The translations under genes and the position numbers were made by a program. Below, in pieces: positions 6,990 through 12,717 of a stretch of DNA of 12,717 nt. The notes beneath the pieces are model-generated. The model made no database searches and was not told where the DNA came from. It was given only the letters and a program-made list of their open reading frames with translations. Positions within the stretch are counted from its first letter, which is position 1, and each line of letters starts with the position of its first letter. This stretch comes from Phenylobacterium sp. GTDB taxonomy: Bacteria > Pseudomonadota > Alphaproteobacteria > Caulobacterales > Caulobacteraceae. The stretch covers positions 1-12,717 of the forward strand of contig JAQGIX010000224.1 of the NCBI GenBank assembly GCA_028290925.1, given 5' to 3'.

Positions 6990-6995
6990 CTGCAG

Positions 6996-8207
6996 CTACT
7001 CCGCAGCGGCCGCCAGCGCCGAGGCGCCGGGCTTTGGCCGCATCCGGCCCCACGCGGCGCGGTAGCGCGGCACGACCCAGTGGTTGAACTGGCCCTGCGC
7101 CCCCTCCTGCCAGGAATAGCGGCCGCGGGGGGCGAAGCGTGAGCGCAGGCCCATCTGGACCAGTCCGTCCACGTGCATGTCCTGGGCGATGATCTTGCCG
7201 GCGCTGGTCATGATCATCTCGAGGCGGTGGGGAAAGGCCGGATCCTCCATCGCGCCGGGCGCCACCAGGATGCCGGTGTCCTGTTCCATGGTCTCGGGAC
7301 CGGTGGCGCGCAGGATCAGGTAGATCACCAGGTCGCTGGTCAGCACCAGTGACAGCGTCGGGGGCACGTTGGCGAAGGTCATTCGGCCCCGGTCCTCTTC
7401 CGTCAGCTTCGGGAACACCGGGAGGACCGCGCGCTGGGTCGGGTTGAAGCTCGCGTCCGGATGCAAGGTGCCGTTGAACCTCAGAAAGCCGGCGTCGTCC
7501 GGGCCGGACTCCGGGAAGATGGCCAGCTCGCTCGGCACGAAGTCATGCAGCGGACCGCTGTGCAGTTTCGACGCGTGGTACCCGTCGTTGTTGTTCTCGA
7601 ACATCACCTTCCAGTTCCAGGCGAACTGGCCGGTCATGGTGGTGGCGCTTTCCGCATGGGCGAGATCGTAGCCTGCGATGGCGTCGGCCACCCCCGCCAG
7701 GCGCGGCGCGAGCGGGGCGGCGTCCAGGTCGAAATTGATGAACAGGAAGCCCAGCCAGGTCTCGACCTTGAATTGCGGCAGTCGGACCTGCTTCTTGTCG
7801 AAGTCGCAGGTGCGCTCCATGGCCGGGGCGTTCACCAGCTTGCCGTCCAGTCCATAGACCCAGTGATGGTACGGGCAGACGAAGCCGCGGGCGTTGCCCT
7901 TGCCTTCGGCCACCAGCATTGCGCGGTGCTGGCACACCGAGGACATGGCGCGGACCACGCCGTCGCGGGCGCGCGCCACCACGATCGGCTCGCCGACGAT
8001 GTGGGTGGTGAAGTAGTCGCCGGGCTCCTTGACCCAGTCCTCCCGCCCGACGCAGAGCCACTCGTGATTGAACAGGGCTTCCTTCTCGAACTCGTAGAAT
8101 TCGGCGTCGGTGTAGCAGGCGGGCGGCAGGGTCTCCGCGCGGTCGAGGCCGACGACGGAGGTCTCCAGACTTTCGATGAAGGCGTCCGTCAGGATGGGGG
8201 AGGCCAT
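6996..8207 (-). CDS. Rieske non-heme iron oxygenase, alpha subunit
   Basis: Predicted catalytic subunit of an aromatic-ring hydroxylating or N/O-dealkylating oxygenase, 403 residues. The Rieske [2Fe-2S] ligands are Cys92-x-His94 and Cys111-x2-His114 (VCQH and CPYHH). The catalytic domain has Asp208-x2-His211-x4-His216 in NNNDGYHASKLH, the same spacing as the bridging Asp and two iron His of naphthalene dioxygenase. Asp343 in AQDMHVD is the likely third iron ligand. The frame runs open to 8288, but the ATG at 8207 has TAAGGA 7 nt upstream and is preferred. No small beta subunit, ferredoxin or reductase gene is adjacent, so electrons must come from partners encoded elsewhere. It lies between the allophanate hydrolase and extradiol dioxygenase genes on the same strand. 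Its substrate is unknown. Confidence 0.92.
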   Translation of the reverse strand: MASPILTDAFIESLETSVVGLDRAETLPPACYTDAEFYEFEKEALFNHEWLCVGREDWVKEPGDYFTTHIVGEPIVVARARDGVVRAMSSVCQHRAMLVAEGKGNARGFVCPYHHWVYGLDGKLVNAPAMERTCDFDKKQVRLPQFKVETWLGFLFINFDLDAAPLAPRLAGVADAIAGYDLAHAESATTMTGQFAWNWKVMFENNNDGYHASKLHSGPLHDFVPSELAIFPESGPDDAGFLRFNGTLHPDASFNPTQRAVLPVFPKLTEEDRGRMTFANVPPTLSLVLTSDLVIYLILRATGPETMEQDTGILVAPGAMEDPAFPHRLEMIMTSAGKIIAQDMHVDGLVQMGLRSRFAPRGRYSWQEGAQGQFNHWVVPRYRAAWGRMRPKPGASALAAAAE

Positions 8208-8214
8208 GGGATCG

Positions 8215-8220
8215 TCCTTA
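8215..8220 (-). promoter_or_regulatory. Ribosome binding site that decides the Rieske oxygenase start
   Basis: TAAGGA on the minus strand, 7 nt before the ATG at 8207. It supports this start over the 27-residue longer frame from 8288. The rest of the 109-nt gap to the upstream gene holds no clear terminator or promoter. Confidence 0.6.
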
Positions 8221-8316
8221 CAGAGGGGGCCGCGGGTCCTGGCATAAGCTAGCGGGGTCGAGCGGGAGGGTCTTGCCCAGGCACGCACCGAGAGTTTCTG
8301 ACCGCAGGCGGCGGCG

Positions 8317-10113
8317 TCAGGCTGGCGCCTGCTCGCGGGCGACGTAGGCGCGCCAGCCGCCGAGCATGGTGATGTCTTCCGCGCCCTCGATGGCGCGCGG
8401 CTCGGCGACGAAGCCCTTCACCTCTGTTCCGTCCTCGAGCGTCACCGTGCCGATGGCCAGCGGCGGCGGCACCTCCGCCACGAAATCGCCGAACGCCTCG
8501 GTGGCCAGTTCGTAGACCTCCACCTCGATCGCCGCGCCATCGGCGCCGGCGTGCACCAGCGCGGGCTTCGGCGGGGCGGTGTTGGCCATGGCGTAGAGCT
8601 TGTAGACGGGCGCGGTCCGGCAGCGGCTGACCAGCTTGGCGTCTCGCGAGGTGAGCTGCCAATGCAGGGGCATTGCGGCCAGGTGGGCGCCGACCACGGC
8701 CAGCTTCACGCGCGGCCGTACGCCGGAGATATCGAGTGGCGGAGCCTCGGGCATCGGGGCGATCTCCTCATAGCGGCGGGCGAGCGCCAACAGGCTCCGG
8801 TCCGCCCAGGCGGGTCCGATCAGGGTCACGCCAAAGCCCGTGCCGTTGTCGCGGAAGCCCGCGGGCAGGGCGATGGCGCTCATGTCGAGCAGGTTCACGA
8901 AATTGGTGTAGCGGCCAAGGTTGGCGTTCAGCGCCAGGGGCTCGGCCAGCACTTCGCGGACCCGGTAGGTGGTCCCCGTCGTCGGCAGCAGGAGCACGTC
9001 GGCCGACTGCCAGAGCTGTTCGGCCGCCCGCTGATGGCCGCGCAGGCGATACTCCGCCTGGAAGGCCTCGACTGCGGTGATCCGCAGGCCGCCCTCGAGG
9101 ATCTGGCGGACCACGGGGTGGATCGTGGCCGGCCGTTGGATCAGGAGGTCGTAGGCGGCCGCCGTGCGCTCGGCCACCCACGGTCCCTGATAAAGCAGGT
9201 CTGCGGCCGCGGTGAGGGGGCTCATGTCGATCTCGACCCGTTCGCCGCCCATGGCCTCCAGGCGGGCGATGGCGATCCTGAACAGCCGCGCCGACTGGGC
9301 GTCCGAGAACCACTCCAGCTGCTCCGGCCGCGGCGTGGCGAAGCGGAACCTGTCGGGGAGGGGCTGACCCGTCTCGGCGGCGCTGCGCCGCGAATAGGGA
9401 TCCGCGGCGTCGTATCCGGCGACCACCTCGTCGATCGCCGCAGCTTCGTCGGCGGTCGACGTCAGGACGGTGACGCAATCGAGGGTGCGGCAGGCTGGGA
9501 CCACGCCGCGCGTGCTCCAGCGGCCCTTGGTGGGCTTCAGCCCGACCAGGTGGTTGAAGGCGGCCGGCACGCGGCCGGACCCCGCGGTGTCGGTCCCGAG
9601 CGCGAAGGCGACGAGACCCGCCGCCACCGCCACGGCCGATCCGGAGCTCGATCCGCCGCTGACATATTGGCGATTGTAGACGCTGCCGCAGGCGCCGTAA
9701 GGGCTGCGCGCGCCGACCAGTCCGGTGGCGAACTGATCGAGGTTGGTCTTGCCGATCAGGACCGCGCCGGCGTCGAGCAGGCGCTGCACGACCGGGGCGG
9801 TGGCCCCGGCGTGATAGGCGAAGGCCGGGCAGCCGGCGGTGGTCGGCACGTCCGCGACGTCGAGGTTGTCCTTCACCGCGAAGGGCGCGCCGGCCAGGGG
9901 AAGGCGTTCGCCGGCGGCGATGCGCCGGTCAACGGCCTCAGCCTGGGCCATGACCTGCTCCGGCGCCAGACGATGAATCCACACCTGAGGCTGCACCGCC
10001 TCGTAGGCCGCGACGCGGGCGAGGGCTTCGCGCGCGATCTCCGCCCCGCTGCGGACGCCGGCTGCGACGTCGCGGGCGATCTCAAGCGTGGAGAGCCGAT
10101 CAAACGAGGGCAT
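8317..10113 (-). CDS. atzF: Allophanate hydrolase (AtzF type)
   Basis: Predicted cytoplasmic enzyme hydrolysing allophanate to ammonia and CO2, the last step of urea (urea carboxylase route), biuret and cyanurate breakdown. The 598 residues match the two-domain family. Domain one (1 to about 455) is an amidase-signature hydrolase with catalytic Lys81, cis-Ser155 in GGSSSGS and nucleophile Ser179 in GTDTAGSGR. Tyr308 and Arg316 have the spacing of the allophanate-binding Tyr/Arg pair described in this family. Domain two (about 469-592) is the allophanate hydrolase C-terminal domain, with LAVVGAHLAAMPL at 471-483 and GGWRAY at 585-590. The two-domain form argues against a simple amidase. No urea carboxylase, biuret or cyanurate hydrolase is present in the window. 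The start has only a weak GAG ribosome binding site. It follows the receptor gene by 91 nt. Confidence 0.92.
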   Translation of the reverse strand: MPSFDRLSTLEIARDVAAGVRSGAEIAREALARVAAYEAVQPQVWIHRLAPEQVMAQAEAVDRRIAAGERLPLAGAPFAVKDNLDVADVPTTAGCPAFAYHAGATAPVVQRLLDAGAVLIGKTNLDQFATGLVGARSPYGACGSVYNRQYVSGGSSSGSAVAVAAGLVAFALGTDTAGSGRVPAAFNHLVGLKPTKGRWSTRGVVPACRTLDCVTVLTSTADEAAAIDEVVAGYDAADPYSRRSAAETGQPLPDRFRFATPRPEQLEWFSDAQSARLFRIAIARLEAMGGERVEIDMSPLTAAADLLYQGPWVAERTAAAYDLLIQRPATIHPVVRQILEGGLRITAVEAFQAEYRLRGHQRAAEQLWQSADVLLLPTTGTTYRVREVLAEPLALNANLGRYTNFVNLLDMSAIALPAGFRDNGTGFGVTLIGPAWADRSLLALARRYEEIAPMPEAPPLDISGVRPRVKLAVVGAHLAAMPLHWQLTSRDAKLVSRCRTAPVYKLYAMANTAPPKPALVHAGADGAAIEVEVYELATEAFGDFVAEVPPPLAIGTVTLEDGTEVKGFVAEPRAIEGAEDITMLGGWRAYVAREQAPA

Positions 10114-10137
10114 GTGCGCTCAGCCGGGAAGGCGGCC

Positions 10138-10196
10138 TCGAGGGGAGCAGCCCGCCCCATGCCGCGAACGGAACGGGACGGACCATTCGAGGGGAG
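10138..10196. repeat. Direct repeat between receptor and allophanate hydrolase genes
   Basis: TCGAGGGGAG occurs at 10138-10147 and again at 10187-10196, a period of 49 bases, inside the 91-nt gap. No T run or strong hairpin is present, so there is no intrinsic terminator and readthrough from the receptor gene into atzF is likely. The role of the repeat is unknown. Confidence 0.4.
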
Positions 10197-10204
10197 GCCT
10201 GATA

Positions 10205-12529
10205 CTAGAAGGCGAAGGCGATCGTGCCGATGACCTGCCGGGGCGGGATGTACTGCTGGCTGGTCTGACCCGTCCCATAGGGGTCGGTGTAGCGGGAATT
10301 CACGCCGGCCTTGTCGAACAGATTGGTGCCGGTGAGCGAGACGCGCCACTTGCCGCCGGTCGGGGCGTACTCGACGTAGAGGTCGGTCACGCCGTAGGCC
10401 TTGACCTTGTCCAGGGTCGGCTCGTTGAAGATCCGCGCCCACTCCGACCCGCGATAGGTGTACTGCGCCCGCGCGGTCACCGCGCCGCTGGGCAGGTCCC
10501 AGCGGTAGGAAGCGTTCACCGAGCCTGAAACCTTGGGCATCGCCGGCGGCTCCTTGCCGTTGATGTCGCGGGCCGCGGCGAGCACCGCCGCCCAGCAGCC
10601 GGGGTTGTAGAAGGCGCCGCCGAACGCGCAGGGGCTGGAGAACGAGGGATTGTTCTCGATGGCGTTGACGACGGTGGAGTCGAGCACCAGCGTCTTGCCG
10701 ACCACCTGGCCTTTCTCGAGCGCCAGGCTGGCGCCGAGATGCAGGTGGTCGTCGAGCCCCACGTACTGCGCCTCGAACTCCACGCCGTAGTCACGGACCT
10801 TCGGGATGTTGGTGAGCCCGCCGTCGAAGGGCACGGGGTCGGTCTCGATGTATTGGAAGTCCTTGTGGTTATAGTAGAAGGCCGCGACGTTCAGTCGGAG
10901 CGATCGGTCGAAGAAGTAGTTCTTCAACCCGACCTCGAAGGCGTCGTTCTTTTCCGGCCGGAAGGTCGCCGGGATCAGCTGTTGCCCGTAGCTGCCGTTG
11001 ACGCCGCCCGGCTTGTAGCCGCGGGCGTAGCTCGCATAGACCATGTTGTCCGGCGAGAAGTCGTAGTCGGCCTCCAGGCGCCAGGTCGGCACGCTGCCCT
11101 TCTTGGAGTGGACCACGGTGTTCGTGCCGAAGGCCGAGAAGTTGTAGCTGTTATCCTTGAAGTCATCGTTGTTGTAGCGCAGGCCCGCCGTCACCCGGAG
11201 AACGTCGCTCACGTGGTAGGTCGCCTGGCCGAACACGGAGTAGGACTTGCGTTGCACGTGGGAGTCGTTGCCGTAGTTCAGGTTCGACGGCGGATTGTTG
11301 GTGATCCCCCGCGGAATGGCGAGCTGGGCGGCGGTCGGCGCGGTCGTTCCGCCGTACTCCACGACGAACTGCTTGCTGGTCTGGTAGAGGCCGAACAGGC
11401 CGACGATCCACTCCAGCTTCGAGCCGGCCGGCGACAGGAAGTCCAGCTCTTCGGTGTAGTTGTGGACGTGGGTGTTCCACGCCGCCACCACGTCATAGGC
11501 ATGGATCTGGGCGAAGGTGGTCCGGTCGGAGTCCTCCTGCTGGATGTGGTCCAGGCCCTGGTAGGCGCTGACCGAGCGGATCGAGAAGCCCGGCAGGTCC
11601 CACTGCAGGTTCAGGTGATAGAGCTGGCTCGTGAGCTTGAAGTGGCTCGGATAGTCCTGGGACAGCTGGCGAGGATCCGGGGACGGATCGATGAGGTTCT
11701 TCTGCGCGTCGCCGTGCTGGTTGGACCTGTAGAGGTCGGCCGTCAGGGTGGCCGAGAAATTGTCGGTCGGCTTCCAGAGGAGGGAGCCCTTGACGCTGGC
11801 GTCGTGTGCGTCGTCGAGCTTGAAGCCCGGGATCGCCAGGTTTTCCGTGAACCCGTCGTGGTCATACTTCTGGCCCGACAGGCGCAGGGCCATGGTCTGG
11901 CCGATCGGGATGTTCACCTCTGCCCGCTCGCGGAACAGGTTGTAGGTGCCGGCGCTGAAGTCGCCCGACGCGTCATAGGTGTTGAGCCGCGGCTGGCGGG
12001 TGATGATGTTGATCGCCCCGCCGATCGAGCTCTGGCCATACAGCGCGCCTTGCGGTCCGCGCAGCACCTCGATGTTCTGGATGTCGAACAGCGTCTGGTC
12101 GAGGGAGATGGTGTTGGCGATGTAGACGCCGTCGATGAACTCCGAGACGCCGGGCACCGTCGTGAGGCCGTTCTCAGGCGTCTCCGAGCCGACGCCGCGG
12201 ATCGTGACGAGGTTCTCGAACCCCGAGGTCTTCGTCACCTCCAGGCTGGGCACAACCGAATTCAGGCCTGCCACCGATGTCGTGAACGTCTGGTCCAGCG
12301 TCTGGCCGGAAATCGCGGTGACCGCGTCAGGCGTGCGCTGCACGTCGGTTCCGCGGCGTTCGGCCGTGACGATCACGGTCTCCAGGGTGGAGCTGCCGGC
12401 GGCGGTGGCCGCCGCGGCGAGCGTCGCCTGGCTCTGTGCAGATGCCGAGGTCGCCGCAGCGGCTGCGATGGCAAAAGCGCAGGTGGACAACATGAGATTG
12501 CGTTTCACACGCACCGATTGAGTAGACAT
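10205..12529 (-). CDS. TonB-dependent outer-membrane receptor
   Basis: Predicted outer-membrane beta-barrel for active uptake, powered by TonB-ExbB-ExbD. The 774-residue precursor has a signal peptide (basic RVKR, hydrophobic core, cleavage likely after Ala31). A TonB box region lies at 49-58 (LETVIVTAER). The plug domain has VTIRGVGSE (107-115) and a GPQGALYG segment followed by GGAINIITRQP, and a 22-strand-type barrel ends in phenylalanine as expected. There is no N-terminal signalling extension, so it is not a FecA-type transducer with its own sigma/anti-sigma pair. The start has GGAG 8 nt upstream. It heads the minus-strand unit with atzF, the Rieske and the extradiol genes, which suggests import of their substrate. 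A siderophore role cannot be excluded, but no siderophore genes are present. Confidence 0.94.
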   Translation of the reverse strand: MSTQSVRVKRNLMLSTCAFAIAAAAATSASAQSQATLAAAATAAGSSTLETVIVTAERRGTDVQRTPDAVTAISGQTLDQTFTTSVAGLNSVVPSLEVTKTSGFENLVTIRGVGSETPENGLTTVPGVSEFIDGVYIANTISLDQTLFDIQNIEVLRGPQGALYGQSSIGGAINIITRQPRLNTYDASGDFSAGTYNLFRERAEVNIPIGQTMALRLSGQKYDHDGFTENLAIPGFKLDDAHDASVKGSLLWKPTDNFSATLTADLYRSNQHGDAQKNLIDPSPDPRQLSQDYPSHFKLTSQLYHLNLQWDLPGFSIRSVSAYQGLDHIQQEDSDRTTFAQIHAYDVVAAWNTHVHNYTEELDFLSPAGSKLEWIVGLFGLYQTSKQFVVEYGGTTAPTAAQLAIPRGITNNPPSNLNYGNDSHVQRKSYSVFGQATYHVSDVLRVTAGLRYNNDDFKDNSYNFSAFGTNTVVHSKKGSVPTWRLEADYDFSPDNMVYASYARGYKPGGVNGSYGQQLIPATFRPEKNDAFEVGLKNYFFDRSLRLNVAAFYYNHKDFQYIETDPVPFDGGLTNIPKVRDYGVEFEAQYVGLDDHLHLGASLALEKGQVVGKTLVLDSTVVNAIENNPSFSSPCAFGGAFYNPGCWAAVLAAARDINGKEPPAMPKVSGSVNASYRWDLPSGAVTARAQYTYRGSEWARIFNEPTLDKVKAYGVTDLYVEYAPTGGKWRVSLTGTNLFDKAGVNSRYTDPYGTGQTSQQYIPPRQVIGTIAFAF

Positions 12530-12601
12530 GACCCCCGCTCCGTTCAGGATTCTTGTTTGTGACGACAGATTACTTCACCCGCCCCCCGGGCACAGGTCTT
12601 A

Positions 12602-12652
12602 TGACGTGATCTGCGCTCAAATCGCCGCCGGTGACGTCCGCGCGGTCAATCG
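12602..12652. repeat. Imperfect tandem repeat upstream of the receptor gene
   Basis: Two similar blocks, 12602-12624 and 12632-12652, both begin TGACGT and end CAA(A)TCG, with a 30-base period. CGCTCAA in the first (12614-12620) is the inverse of TTGAGCG just after the second (12653-12659). It sits 70-130 nt upstream of the receptor ATG and could be a regulator-binding site. Confidence 0.35.
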
Positions 12653-12660
12653 TTGAGCGA

Positions 12661-12709
12661 TTCCCTAAATATTGTCTAAAATAGAGGCGGAAATTCACGA
12701 TTCCGTCAA
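12661..12709 (-). promoter_or_regulatory. AT-rich candidate promoter region of the receptor operon
   Basis: The only AT-rich island in the window. On the minus strand TTGACGG (12709-12703) matches the Caulobacter -35 box, with CTATTTTA (12684-12677) and an AATATT stretch downstream. The 20-nt spacing between hexamers is too long for a standard promoter, so the exact boxes are uncertain. Any transcript would have a leader of over 100 nt before the ATG at 12529. Confidence 0.25.
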
Positions 12710-12717
12710 GGTCGAAA

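Noticed and set aside
8208..8288. Longer start for the Rieske oxygenase at 8288
   Set aside because: It adds 27 residues unlike the family; the ATG at 8207 has TAAGGA 7 nt upstream.
8551..10233. Plus-strand open frame of 560 codons opposite atzF
   Set aside because: An antisense shadow: atzF on the minus strand has full family motifs along its whole length, while this frame has low-complexity Gly/Arg content and no domain.
10739..12562. Plus-strand open frame of 607 codons opposite the receptor gene
   Set aside because: An antisense shadow of a clear TonB-dependent receptor; Val/Arg-rich with no motif.
1..12717. Insertion sequences, integrase, att sites, CRISPR array or toxin-antitoxin genes, including at the tRNA-His 3' end
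   Set aside because: No transposase or integrase motifs, no terminal repeats, no regularly spaced repeats, and no copy of the tRNA 3' end was noticed elsewhere in the window.

Overview
The window looks like a chromosomal piece of a high-GC alphaproteobacterium, most likely a Caulobacterales member (Caulobacter/Phenylobacterium type). The grounds are the ExbB-ExbD-TonB set with an Ala/Pro-rich ExbB extension, a tRNA-His that lacks G-1 and has A73, CTAGAA-type -10 boxes, and a TonB-dependent receptor of the kind these genomes carry in many copies. The genus is an inference. All positions were counted by hand.

Layout. (1) 1-1995, plus strand: exbB (5' end outside the window), exbD and tonB, closed by a strong intrinsic terminator. 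This is the inner-membrane energy transducer for TonB-dependent outer-membrane transport. (2) 2023-2188, plus strand: a single tRNA-His(GUG) gene with its own promoter and terminator. (3) 2225-4245, minus strand: an acetamidase/formamidase-family gene followed by a ribokinase-like gene. (4) 4491-6178, plus strand: a TauD/TfdA-family 2-oxoglutarate dioxygenase and a short-chain dehydrogenase, joined by a TGATG stop/start overlap. It is divergent from block 3 across a 245-nt control region. (5) 6183-12529, minus strand: TonB-dependent receptor, then allophanate hydrolase (atzF type), Rieske non-heme iron oxygenase alpha subunit and DODA-type extradiol dioxygenase. This unit converges on block 4 with only 4 nt between stop codons.

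Blocks 3-5 read as one accessory catabolic locus. The receptor would import a substrate, energised by a TonB system such as the one at the left. The Rieske oxygenase, short-chain dehydrogenase and extradiol dioxygenase fit the classic order of ring dihydroxylation, diol dehydrogenation and ring opening. The 2-oxoglutarate dioxygenase could remove a side group. Formamidase and allophanate hydrolase would release ammonia from amide or ureide nitrogen, and the sugar kinase could capture a ribose-like moiety. The substrate is unknown. No regulator, ferredoxin or reductase, urea carboxylase or biuret hydrolase lies in the window. No mobile element, CRISPR array, integrase or broken gene was seen. 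No gene-free stretch exceeds 300 bases; the longest is the 245-nt divergent region.
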